Shown here in pieces: positions 1 to 10,851 of a stretch of 64,000 nucleotides of DNA. The translations under genes and the position numbers were made by a program. The notes beneath the pieces were generated by a model. That model did no database searches and was not told the DNA's origin. It was given only the letters and a program-made list of their open reading frames with translations. Source of the DNA: Methylocaldum szegediense (lineage in GTDB: Bacteria > Pseudomonadota > Gammaproteobacteria > Methylococcales > Methylococcaceae); the NCBI RefSeq assembly GCF_949769195.1, contig NZ_OX458333.1, positions 992,001-1,056,000 on the forward strand. The letters run 5' to 3'. Every line of letters starts with the position of its first letter. Within the stretch, counting starts at the first letter, position 1.

Positions 1-36
1 AAAAGTTAGCGTCGAGCGAGGGCGATTTTTGGGGCC

Positions 37-516
37 TCATGCGGGTAACTCGACACGGGTTGGAAAGTCGGGCCCGAGGGTGCTGCGTTCGAGCCGGGTG
101 TGGTTATTGTAGAACAGCATTTCACCTTCTTGGCACACCCAGAATTCGCGCGCGCCACGGGCGAAATAAAGTTCCTTCTTTTCTTCCATTTCGGCCAGGC
201 CGTTCGATGGCGAAAGCACTTCGACCACGATTTCACGGGCCTCGAGATAGGGACTGGCATCGCCGTTGCGAGCCAGAAAGTCCCGGCTCGCCCAAACAAC
301 GTCGGCGACTTTTATACCGTTGGCGGTTTGCACACTGCACTTCGGAAAGGCCTCTCAGTTTGTCAGGAAGCGTTCCAGCAAGCCGACAATCCGTACGTGA
401 TAGCGGGAATCGCGGTTGCCTGCCGGCCTCATGACGATATGGCCCCAGCGATCGGTTTCGAACTTGAAGGGAAAGTCCTTGAATAATGGGTTGTCACAGA
501 TGTCTTGCCAGTTCAT
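37..516 (-). pseudogene. Uma2-family (DUF820) protein interrupted by an in-frame TGA
   Basis: Read from the ATG at 514-516, the frame gives a start of the type MNWQDICDNP, then a residue run typical of Uma2 proteins (HVRIVGLLERFLTN), then a TGA at 355-357, and then continues in the same frame with EAFPKCSVQTANGIKVADVVW up to the stop at 37. The second half holds the conserved Uma2 pieces VADVVWAS, EIVVEVLSPSN and REFWVCQEGEM. The two halves are collinear and in phase, so a single substitution (for example GGA to TGA) explains the break. Uma2 proteins have a PD-(D/E)XK nuclease-like fold, and their cellular role is poorly known. No frameshift is seen. The second half could only be made by readthrough or by re-initiation at the GTG at 331-333. 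Confidence 0.75.
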
Positions 517-742
517 GAACAGTCCTCCGAATCGTAGATAGCTCTTGCCGTCTTGGCGGCCTTGCCCGGCGGTTGATTTCAAAAGCCTTTTGTCCGCCAC
601 GCGTCATGATGTCTTCTAAGGCATGCCGCTTTAGATTGGGGCCGGTTAACACCTGCCACGCTTCGGCCAGGGTTTTTTCACGCACGGCTTTGTCCTCTTT
701 GGAGCGATTGATGGAGATGATTTTAGCGAGTGCTTCATCCAC
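494..742 (-). CDS. small hypothetical protein upstream of the Uma2 gene
   Basis: An 82-residue reading frame begins MDEALAKIISINRSKEDK and overlaps the Uma2 start by 23 bases. The first 55 residues look like ordinary protein, rich in Lys, Glu, Ala and Leu with helix potential. The last 27 residues are very Arg-rich, as expected when an out-of-frame stretch is read, so the true gene may once have ended differently. I recognise no family. It could be the distal piece of a decayed gene transcribed into the Uma2 gene. Confidence 0.3.
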   Translation of the reverse strand: MDEALAKIISINRSKEDKAVREKTLAEAWQVLTGPNLKRHALEDIMTRGGQKAFEINRRARPPRRQELSTIRRTVHELARHL

Positions 743-988
743 TCAGCCGCAATGCTCTACGTTTGCTTTTTCGGTCTTGCCTTATGCGCGGCGACAGGCG
801 GATTCAGTGTAGGCGGGGAGGCGGAGCGGTTCGGCGATTTCGAAATAGCAGCGGAATAATGCCAGGGGGAGAAAACCTTCTTTTTGGTGAAAGCGGGGCG
901 TCCATTACATACCGAGAGGAATTTTTAAGAAAGGTCCGGCAAGCTTGCGAAATTCACGAACGAAGCGCCGGATGCGTCCGCGAGTGAT
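743..988. other. spacer with no recognisable gene
   Basis: About 250 bases lie between the small hypothetical gene and the first repeat unit. The only frame through it (plus strand, about 730-987) has no ribosome binding site or recognisable motif and runs into repeat sequence. I see no tRNA or terminator here. Confidence 0.4.
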
Positions 989-1222
989 GCCTGCCCTGAG
1001 CGTAGTCGAAGGGCCTGTCCTGAGCCTGGTCGAAGGGCGGTTCGCTTCGCTCACCACATCCTACCGTTTGCAGGGTGCGGTGAGGGACGAACCGCACCGA
1101 TGGTGTCCGCGAACGATGCCTGTCCTGAGCGTAGCCGAAGGGCCTGTCCTGAGCCGGGTGGAAGGGCGGTTCCCTTCGGTCACCGCATCCTACGGTTTGT
1201 AGGGCGTGGTGAGGCACGACAA
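989..1222 (+). repeat. tandem 129-bp composite repeat, left block
   Basis: Two units start at 989 and 1118, giving a 129-bp period. Each begins with two copies of a CCTGTCCTGAGCsTrGTCGAAGGGC-type motif, then a GGTTCGCTTCG run, then an imperfect palindrome (about 1050-1084 and 1179-1213) built of CTCACCrCA..CCTA and TAGG..TGyGGTGAG arms. The motif is the widespread proteobacterial CCCTTCGAC/GCTCAGGACAGG kind of dispersed repeat. The same 129-bp unit occurs in the opposite orientation at 4430-4735, so acnA lies between inverted copies. Confidence 0.85.
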
Positions 1223-1236
1223 ACCGGCAGGATTGA

Positions 1237-1428
1237 TGAAAAACATCCTTGTTTTTCACCCTCGCGGGCGCTTCGCATCCCAATCCTCTCCCGGAGGATT
1301 GGTGCCGGTTTACTCGTCTCTTCCCTGAGACTCGCCCTTCGGGCCGCGCTCCGCACGTTCCCGTTCGTTCCGACGAACGGGTGCACGGCAAAGCCGCCCG
1401 TAGGGTGCCGGACCAGGATGGTCCGGCA
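1237..1428. other. cluster of four perfect hairpins downstream of acnA
   Basis: Four 9-bp perfect stems with 4-5 base loops follow one another: 1237-1258 (TGAAAAACA/TGTTTTTCA), 1280-1302 (CCAATCCTC/GAGGATTGG), 1360-1381 (CCCGTTCGT/ACGAACGGG) and 1406-1428 (TGCCGGACC/GGTCCGGCA). They begin 30 bases after the acnA stop on the transcribed strand. The last one reached (1258-1237) has a T-rich right arm and could act as a terminator. The others may protect the mRNA 3' end or belong to the neighbouring repeat block. Confidence 0.7.
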
Positions 1429-1457
1429 TGAGCCGCACTGGTGTGCGCGGATTCGCT

Positions 1458-4298
<2,841 letters not shown>

Positions 4299-4429
4299 TC
4301 AAGTCGTCTTGGAGCATTTCGTAGCCACGGTACGAGTGCTTGGATCCATTCACCCGCATCGAAGGCGGTAGCGACTTCCGCCTAGTTCGTTATGCGATAC
4401 GAGCGAGAGGAGAATGCTTTAAGCCATGG

Positions 4430-4735
4430 AGTCTATTCCGGTGCGGTTCGTTCCTCACCGCACCCTACAAACCGTAGGATGCGGTGAGCGAAGAGAACCG
4501 CCCTTCGACCGGGCTCAGGACAGGCCCTTCGACTACGCTCAGGACAGGCATCGTTCGCGGACGCGATTGGTGCGATTCGTCCCTCACCGCACCCTACAAG
4601 CGGTAGGATGTGGTGAGCGAAGCAAACCGCCCTTCGACCGGGCTCAGGACAGGCCCTTCGACTACGCTCAGGACAGGCATCATTCAGGGGCACGATCGGT
4701 GCGATTGGCCCCTCACCGCAGGCCGTGGGTTTAAT
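4430..4735 (-). repeat. tandem 129-bp composite repeat, right block
   Basis: This is the same unit as at 989-1222 in inverted orientation, again with a 129-bp period: the GGACAGGCAT boundaries fall at 4551 and 4680, and the palindromes at 4454-4488 and 4583-4617. A third, partial unit ends near 4730. Each unit carries CCCTTCGACCGGGCTCAGG and CCCTTCGACTACGCTCAGG motifs. The block lies between the 3' end of rtcB and the start of acnA, so it would be in the rtcB 3' UTR. Confidence 0.85.
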
Positions 4736-4749
4736 GATGGGAACTCCGG

Positions 4750-6180
4750 TCATCCTTTGATGCAGACAATCGGCTTGACCTGGGCGACCAGACGCGCGAG
4801 CCCGGCTCGATCCGCAGCTATCACCACGTCGTGGACATCTTTGTAGGCGCCCGGCGCTTCCTCGGCGACTCCGCGCCAAGACGGGCTGCGCACAATGATG
4901 CCTCGTGCGGCGAGCTGGTCAACCACCTCACGGCCACTCCAAGTCCGCACGGCCTGATGTCGGCTCATGGCGCGCCCGGCGCCGTGACAGGCGGAGGCGA
5001 AGGATAGGGTTTCGCTGTCCGCGGTGCCGGCAAGGATATAGGATGCCGTTCCCATGGAACCGCCAATCAAGACTGGTTGTCCTGTTTCGCGGAACACCAT
5101 CGGTAAGTCCGGGTGACCTGGTCCGAAAGCGCGGGTTGCGCCTTTCCGATGCACGTAGACCAGTTTTTTTCGGCCCTGCACCAGATGCTCTTCGACTTTG
5201 CAGGTGTTGTGCGAGACGTCGTAAAGCAGGTCCAGCCGGGCTTCTGGCAGGATTTCCGCGAACACCTTGCGCGTCAGATGGGTGATGATCTGCCGGTTCG
5301 CCAGCGCGCAGTTGATCGCCGCCCGCATCGCGCCGAGGTATTCCTGACCGACCGGCGACTCGATCGGCGCGCAGGCCAGCTCGCGGTCGGGCAGTGCGAT
5401 GCCGTATTGGGCGGCGGCCCCTTGCATGCGCTTGAGAAAGTCGGTGCCGATCTGGTGTCCCAGCCCTCTGGAACCGCAATGTATCGTGACCACCACGTCC
5501 CCTTGGGCGAGGCCGAAAGCCGCGGCGATGGCGGGATCGTAAATCTCGCTGACTTCCTGGATCTCGAGATAATGATTGCCGGAACCCAGAGTCCCCATTT
5601 CCGCCCGCTGCCGCTCCTTGGCGTGAGAGGAAACAGCCTCCGGTCTTGCACCGGCCATGCGGCCGCGCTCTTCGATTCTTTCCAGATCTTCTGGGCGGCC
5701 ATAACCTTGCTTAACCGCCCATTCGGCACCGCCGGTCAGCATTTCGTCCATTTCCGTTGGACTGAGGCGGATCTTGCCCCGGCTGCCTACGCCGACCGGT
5801 ACGGTGGCGTAGAGGGCGTCGGCGAGCACGGTTTTGAGCGGCTCGATTTGTTCGCGTTTGAGGCCGGTATACAGCGTTCTGACTCCGCACGAGATGTCGA
5901 AGCCCACGCCGCCGGCCGAGACTACCCCGCCCTGTAGGGCATCGAACGCGGCCACGCCGCCGATTGGAAAGCCGTAACCCCAGTGCGCGTCCGGCATGGC
6001 GTAGCAGGCGCCGATGATGCCCGGCAGCTTGGTAACGTTCGCGGCCTGCTCGGCAACCTTTTCATCCATCTCGCTGATCAGGGCTTCATCGGCGTAAATG
6101 ATCACGGGCACTCGCATGCCGTTTACGGGTTCGATGCGCCAAGCGAATTCGGATAGACGCGTCAAACGATTGATATCCAT
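4750..6180 (-). CDS. rtcB: RNA-splicing ligase RtcB
   Basis: The 476-residue protein joins RNA 2',3'-cyclic phosphate (or 3'-phosphate) ends to 5'-OH ends using GTP and Mn2+. Visible family motifs in order are MPDAHWGYGFPIGG, GVGFDISCGVR (metal Cys), LGSGNHYLEIQ, IHCGSRGLGHQ, VSHNTCKVEEH and SACHGAGRAMSRHQA, which carries the guanylated histidine. The C-terminus reads VKPIVCIKG, the usual end of the family. It lies 25 bases after the archease gene on the same strand, so the two form an RNA repair operon. No rtcA cyclase or rtcR regulator is seen nearby. Confidence 0.97.
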   Translation of the reverse strand: MDINRLTRLSEFAWRIEPVNGMRVPVIIYADEALISEMDEKVAEQAANVTKLPGIIGACYAMPDAHWGYGFPIGGVAAFDALQGGVVSAGGVGFDISCGVRTLYTGLKREQIEPLKTVLADALYATVPVGVGSRGKIRLSPTEMDEMLTGGAEWAVKQGYGRPEDLERIEERGRMAGARPEAVSSHAKERQRAEMGTLGSGNHYLEIQEVSEIYDPAIAAAFGLAQGDVVVTIHCGSRGLGHQIGTDFLKRMQGAAAQYGIALPDRELACAPIESPVGQEYLGAMRAAINCALANRQIITHLTRKVFAEILPEARLDLLYDVSHNTCKVEEHLVQGRKKLVYVHRKGATRAFGPGHPDLPMVFRETGQPVLIGGSMGTASYILAGTADSETLSFASACHGAGRAMSRHQAVRTWSGREVVDQLAARGIIVRSPSWRGVAEEAPGAYKDVHDVVIAADRAGLARLVAQVKPIVCIKG

Positions 6181-6205
6181 TGTCTATTCCTTCGTGAGTG
6201 GTGCT

Positions 6206-6676
6206 TCAGACATCTACGACACATTGTGCGATCCAGGCGCCGGCGTTTTCATCCCGATAGACTTTAAGTTCGGTATACGTGGCACCCTTGACTTCGACCG
6301 CCGGCTGATGGCGCTCGCGTTCGACTTGTTCCCCCCAGACGGTCGCTTCTAGGGCGGCGCTATCGAAGTAGATATTGACGCGCACGTCGAAGCGGCAGAA
6401 CACCATTTGGCGTACCGCCATTTCATAAACGAGCGCATTGAGCCAGTCGACCAACAGCGATTCGACATCGGGTGCCTCGCAATGGATTTCGACAGGCGTC
6501 CTCACCTCGACTTCGGTGGGATCGCAGATGACCGCGGTCAGCGCTTCGGCAGCGTGAGAGAAAGCTTCTTCTATCGTCCTGCCGTAGCCGCGCACACCCA
6601 TGTCGGCCACGTGAGGGAAAAGCTCCCAACGAGGCGGATTGATATCGGTTTTCGAATGGCCGGTTTGCGTGTTCAT
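6206..6676 (-). CDS. archease, RtcB activator
   Basis: The protein belongs to the archease family, which speeds RtcB guanylylation and turnover. The sequence shows the typical [18 protein letters not shown] start, the [13 protein letters not shown] middle and the [11 protein letters not shown] end with a terminal CVVDV. Acidic metal-binding residues are in place (Asp of HVADMG, C-terminal Asp). I prefer the ATG at 6674-6676 because GAGG lies six bases before it; another ATG lies four codons upstream. It is the first gene of the pair with rtcB. Confidence 0.93.
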   Translation of the reverse strand: MNTQTGHSKTDINPPRWELFPHVADMGVRGYGRTIEEAFSHAAEALTAVICDPTEVEVRTPVEIHCEAPDVESLLVDWLNALVYEMAVRQMVFCRFDVRVNIYFDSAALEATVWGEQVERERHQPAVEVKGATYTELKVYRDENAGAWIAQCVVDV

Positions 6677-7128
6677 GAATTGCCTCATTGTGTGATTGGG
6701 ACATCGTGAACGTGGTTGTAACCGGGAATGAAACGGCAGTCCAATTCACTCGTCGGTCGCTGGAGAACCGGCGGGTGGGATGCGGCGCTTTTGCCGGTCG
6801 GTGTACGCAAAGAAAGGCGATTCCTCCTTACCCCAATCCCATCACTCCGCATATTCCCTGTGCGGAGCCCCAAGCGGAATTCCCGCATGCAAATCGACAC
6901 TCGTACCGATTTGTCCCAAAGTAAAGAGGGGCTTTCGTGGCTTGCCTTTCTTGACCATTGGTAGCGGCGAACGATTTGGTTCGGCCAGCGCCTGGGATAA
7001 GCTGAGACCCACAATCAGGATTTAATTATCCGACGATTTCCCATCGACCGCGGCATTCATAACAGAAGGGATGTCCAGAAGCCGCGACAAAATCACAGCA
7101 CCTTGCGGCGACCCGCGAGTACGTCCGC
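6677..7128. other. intergenic region upstream of the archease gene
   Basis: About 450 bases hold no supported gene. A 7-bp hairpin (CTCCGCA/TGCGGAG, 6845-6867) is visible. The promoter for archease-rtcB and the 3' end of the GYD-gene transcript should lie here. I could not place either precisely. Confidence 0.4.
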
Positions 7129-7437
7129 TCAGGCGTGTCCCATCTGTTTTGGTCCCTTGAGCTTTTTGATGAAGTCGTCGATGTGCATCGCCGGCAAAGT
7201 CATGGGGATAACCGAGCCCCGCGAACCCAAATCGACGGCGAGATGGGCGGCGGTCTCGTTGTCCGGCGCCTCGATGATGGTTAGAAAATCATGAGATCCC
7301 AGAAGGGCGTATTGGGTGAGGACCTTGCAGCCGAACTGTTCGATTTCCTTGTTAACTTGCAGCAAGCGGTCCGGATTCTTGTGCAGTGTCTGTCGTCCTT
7401 CGGACGTCAACGTGGTCAGCAACACGTAGATGGCCAT
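7129..7437 (-). CDS. GYD-domain protein
   Basis: This 102-residue cytoplasmic protein has the GYD-superfamily pattern: MAIYVLLTTLTSEG at the N-terminus, a central LLGSHDFLTIIEAPD and a C-terminal PAMHIDDFIKKLK. GYD proteins are small ferredoxin-like-fold proteins of unknown function, with no enzyme activity established that I know of. The start is well supported by GAAGGAGG six bases before the ATG. It appears to be transcribed alone, after rpoD on the same strand and separated from it by a structured spacer. Confidence 0.8.
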   Translation of the reverse strand: MAIYVLLTTLTSEGRQTLHKNPDRLLQVNKEIEQFGCKVLTQYALLGSHDFLTIIEAPDNETAAHLAVDLGSRGSVIPMTLPAMHIDDFIKKLKGPKQMGHA

Positions 7438-7501
7438 CGTATACCTCCTTCACTGGAGACCGAAAATTCCGACACTTTTCGATCAGCGTTCTTAATAAAG
7501 A

Positions 7502-7655
7502 AAGCTCTGACTAACGTCTGCGCCCGGAAAAGGGATTTGAACTTTCCCCAAAGGGAGATGGCTTATTTTCAGAGCTTCTTAAGCTTTGATCGCTTTCCCG
7601 ATTCTCTGCTCCCTAACCTTTCCTTTCTTTCGAAGGAAGAAAGGAAAGGTTAGGG
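7502..7655. terminator. structured spacer after rpoD with a long palindrome
   Basis: The sequence shows a near-perfect 20-bp inverted repeat at 7611-7655 (CCCTAACCTTTCC arms around CGAAG). About 40 bases away a second pair of 9-bp arms, AAGCTCTGA (7502-7510) and TCAGAGCTT (7569-7577), encloses about 58 bases. It lies about 100 bases after the rpoD stop on the minus strand and before the GYD gene. There is no clear T-run, so termination is an inference. A small structured RNA is an alternative. Confidence 0.5.
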
Positions 7656-7752
7656 AACGGAGTCGAGCTAAGCCATCGTGTAGAAGAAGGTTTTTCCCCG
7701 ACGGCTCTGACTGTTGGAGTAGGCCGGCAACGCCTTGCCGGCCATTATTCTA

Positions 7753-9552
7753 TCAACTCAGGTCGAGGAAGCTTCGCAGCGGCTCCGAACCCGCGGATTG
7801 TCGGAGCTTGCGGAGAGCCTTTACCTCGATCTGGCGGATGCGCTCCCGGGTGATGTCGAACTGTCTGCCGACTTCTTCGAGCGTGTGGTCCGTGGCCGTA
7901 TCAATGCCGAAACGCAGGCGCAGGACTGCGGCTTCCCGTTCGGGCAAGCTGGCCAGGGCTTTCCGCGTGGTTTCGCGCAAGCCCATCGTCGTCGCCGACT
8001 CAACGGGCGAGGTCGCATACGGGTCTTCGATGAGATCGCCGAGATGGGTGTCCCCGTCGTCGCCGATCGGTGTTGCCATCGAAACGGGCTCCCGGGTGAC
8101 TTTGAGTATCGTGCGAACCTTCTCTTCGGACAGACCCATGCGGTTCGCCAATTCCTCAGCGGTGGGCTCTCGACCCAGTTCCTGCAGCAATTGGCGCGAG
8201 ACTCGGTTCAGCTTGTTGATCGTTTCGATCATGTGCACTGGAATCCGAATGGTTCGCGCCTGGTCGGCGATCGCCCGGGTGATGGCCTGGCGGATCCACC
8301 ATGTGGCATAAGTCGAAAACTTGTAGCCCCGGCGGTACTCGAATTTGTCCACTGCCCTCATCAAGCCGATGTTGCCTTCCTGGATAAGATCCGGAAACTG
8401 CAGTCCGCGGTTGGTGTATTTCCGGGCAATGGAAATTACGAGCCTCAGATTCGCCTCGACCATTTCCTTTTTCGCCTGCTGCGCCTGATTTTCCGCTATC
8501 GAGACACGCTTGTTCATTTCCTTGATCTCGCCGATGGAAAGGTGGGTAGCTTGCTCGATCTCGGCCAACTCCCTTTGTGCTGCCGCGATTTCATCGGCAT
8601 ACGTCGACAACGTCTCGGCAAAAGGCGCATCTTTCTTCAGCTGCTGTTGCAGCCAATCCGGAGAACTCTCGTTTCCGACAAAAGAAGCGACAAAATCGGC
8701 GCGTGGCATTTTCGCCCGATTCACGCAGATATCCTGGATTAGCCCTTCCCGCTCGCGGATTTTGCCGACAGTGTCATGCAAGACTCCGGTCAAATCCTTA
8801 AAAAACTGTGGCGTCTTCTTGAATTCGTGAAAACTCTCGGCCAAGGCATCGAACGCCTGTTGCGTCCGCTCGTGGCGATAGCCATACTCCCGAACCGCGC
8901 TGAGCACGGTGTGGTAGCGCTTGGAGAATTCCGCCAGTCGCTCTTTGACCTGCCCGGAATCGGGGCCGGTTTCAGGCTCCTCGCGTATTTCGGCGTCCGC
9001 TTCGTCGTCGAGCTCGACTGGTTCGGAAGTCTGCGCCGGACTGACAAAACCGGAAATCAGATCGGACAGACGCACGCCTCCCCGCTCTATCGTCTCAAAA
9101 GCCTCGAGGAAACGACTCATGGCGGGTAAGAAGCGTACCAGTTCCTGCCCCGCCCGAGTCAGACCATCTTCGATCCGCTTGGCGAGGCTCAACTCCCCTT
9201 CGCGGGTGAGCAAGCCGACCGATCCCATCTCGCGCATGTAGATGCGTACCGGATCGGACGTCCGCTTTTGCTCGGCTTCGACGGAGGAAGAAAGCACTGT
9301 CGCAACCGGCGCGGTATCCTCTTCATCCTCCTCGGTGATGACGGCGGGAGCCGACAGGAGATCGGCGTCCGGGGCTTCTTCGAAGACATCGATTCCGATA
9401 TCCTCGATCAAGCTGACGATATCTTCCATCTGGTCCGTTTCGAGCATCTCGTCGGGCAACTGATCGCTGATCTCTGCATAGGTGAGATAGCCTTGCAGCT
9501 TGCCCTTGGCGATAAGCTCTTCGAATTGAAGTTGCTGCTGTTCGTGATTCAT
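7753..9552 (-). CDS. rpoD: primary sigma factor RpoD (sigma-70)
   Basis: The 599-residue protein is the housekeeping sigma factor. It shows region 1.1 at the N-terminus ([16 protein letters not shown]), an acidic stretch, the non-conserved region, region 2 ([41 protein letters not shown]), region 3 and region 4 ([28 protein letters not shown]), and ends in LRSFLDLS. The ATG at 9550-9552 is preferred; a TTG directly before it is the alternative. The usual dnaG neighbour is absent, so rpoD is not in the macromolecular synthesis operon here. Confidence 0.98.
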   Translation of the reverse strand: MNHEQQQLQFEELIAKGKLQGYLTYAEISDQLPDEMLETDQMEDIVSLIEDIGIDVFEEAPDADLLSAPAVITEEDEEDTAPVATVLSSSVEAEQKRTSDPVRIYMREMGSVGLLTREGELSLAKRIEDGLTRAGQELVRFLPAMSRFLEAFETIERGGVRLSDLISGFVSPAQTSEPVELDDEADAEIREEPETGPDSGQVKERLAEFSKRYHTVLSAVREYGYRHERTQQAFDALAESFHEFKKTPQFFKDLTGVLHDTVGKIREREGLIQDICVNRAKMPRADFVASFVGNESSPDWLQQQLKKDAPFAETLSTYADEIAAAQRELAEIEQATHLSIGEIKEMNKRVSIAENQAQQAKKEMVEANLRLVISIARKYTNRGLQFPDLIQEGNIGLMRAVDKFEYRRGYKFSTYATWWIRQAITRAIADQARTIRIPVHMIETINKLNRVSRQLLQELGREPTAEELANRMGLSEEKVRTILKVTREPVSMATPIGDDGDTHLGDLIEDPYATSPVESATTMGLRETTRKALASLPEREAAVLRLRFGIDTATDHTLEEVGRQFDITRERIRQIEVKALRKLRQSAGSEPLRSFLDLS

Positions 9553-9555
9553 CAA

Positions 9556-10168
9556 TTAATAATCGTTATGGCGATGTTGCTAGAAAATTCGGGTTGGTTT
9601 ATTTACTGAAACCGTCATGACAAAACCGACGAACAGGATGCGTCATCCATAAACCTGAGACCGTTGAATTGAATTCGGATTCTGCGCCGCCGACGGATAC
9701 GGAGTGTCTCGACAGATGAGCGTTTTCGCTCGGTCGGTCAGGTCGCTCAATTTAGGTGAGAAAAACGTGCCCCATTATTTTCAAAAGTACTCCGCAGCCT
9801 CCCGAAATGAACCCGGCAAGCTGTTGACGAAGTTCCATCTTTTCGAAGTTCTGTCGGTTTTTCAATGCAATAGACTGGACCATGGCCCTTAAGTTCCACC
9901 ACTTTTTGGTGACTTTGATCCGGCAGGGCGGGGGCAAAGGAGCAACCGAGGGCGCCGAAAAATGTCTAATTTACCGATCTTTTTGCCATGCGCCGGACAG
10001 ATCATCATCGGCTCTCGGGCCTTCCTCCGGGCTGTTCCGTCGATTCAGACCCATTCAAGGAGGTGATGGTGCCTGCCGCTGTGTTTTCACCTTATCGGAA
10101 GAGGTGCTCATGTTCGCGAGTTCATCCGCACGCCTGCCCGAAAACAAGGCGCGCAAGGCGGGGCACCG
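9556..10168. other. intergenic region upstream of rpoD
   Basis: About 610 bases hold no supported gene. The divergent promoters of rpoD (minus) and the lipoprotein gene (plus) must lie here. Frames inside have no ribosome binding site or family motif. I see no strong hairpin. Confidence 0.4.
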
Positions 10169-10591
10169 GTGAGCGGCTGGCCGAACGGTCCGGACGCTTG
10201 TCGCCGGGTCTCGCTAGGGTTAGCCATACTGGCGGCCGCCGGTTGCGCCATCGATCCCGCTAAGCTGAATAGCCTCAGCGATCTGGAGGTGTGCCGCGGC
10301 TATGCCGTTTACTCTGCCTGGGTTATCTCGAATTCCCGGGCCGATCAGTACAGACGGGAAATCGAGCGGCGCCACTTGCTCACACCACAGGAGTGGGCAC
10401 TGGTAGAGCAGAAGCGAATCGAAAAAGGTATGAGCCGATGCGCGCTTTACGCGTCCTGGGGCGTCCCGGTCAGCGAAGAAGCGGTAGAGGGGGAGAAGGA
10501 AGAAATCCGGCATGTTTATCATTCGGGTTGGCTGATGTCACCTGGGGCCGTCTACACGAAGAACGGCAAGGTCGAGGCCTGGGCATACTGA
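10169..10591 (+). CDS. small lipoprotein with SmpA/BamE-like C-terminal half
   Basis: The 140-residue protein starts with a signal peptide ending in a lipobox (AILAAAGC), so it is probably lipidated and held in the outer membrane. The C-terminal half has the pattern of SmpA/OmlA-fold lipoproteins: EKGMSRCALYASWGVP followed by a HVYHSGW..AVYTKNGKVEAW strand pair. The start is a GTG at 10169. A gap of 260 bases separates it from the ABC transporter gene on the same strand. The fold call is inference from short pattern similarity. Confidence 0.6.
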   Translation: MSGWPNGPDACRRVSLGLAILAAAGCAIDPAKLNSLSDLEVCRGYAVYSAWVISNSRADQYRREIERRHLLTPQEWALVEQKRIEKGMSRCALYASWGVPVSEEAVEGEKEEIRHVYHSGWLMSPGAVYTKNGKVEAWAY

Positions 10592-10851
10592 ATACCGGAT
10601 GTATCGCAGCAGCCGGCGGTCTTCGGCCGGTTCCGGGCAAGGCGGATGCAGGTTGACTTGGACTTGCCACGGAGTGGTGCTTGCGCCACACTGGGGTTCG
10701 ATGATCCCGTTGCGATCCCCACCCGGGACAGAATGGACTCGGACCGCACGGAATCGATGCTCGGGAGCCACAGGGACGTATGGGACGTCGTGGAGAAACT
10801 CTCTGCCCGAGCTTCCAGGGCAAGCGGCCAACGCTAACGGGTAAGGCACGG

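Noticed and set aside
355-357. TGA in the Uma2 gene as a selenocysteine codon
   Set aside because: No selenocysteine hairpin or cysteine homologue position is evident, and other broken genes in the window carry TAA and TAG.
989-1222. Possible CRISPR-like array
   Set aside because: The units are 129 bp with no short constant repeat and variable spacers; they are tandem copies of a composite dispersed repeat. No cas gene is near.
7735-8742. 335-residue frame antisense to rpoD
   Set aside because: It is the shadow of RpoD; no motif, no ribosome binding site.
10646-10837. Small frame between the lipoprotein and ABC genes
   Set aside because: It has no ribosome binding site and no recognisable pattern; an overlapping frame is equally open.
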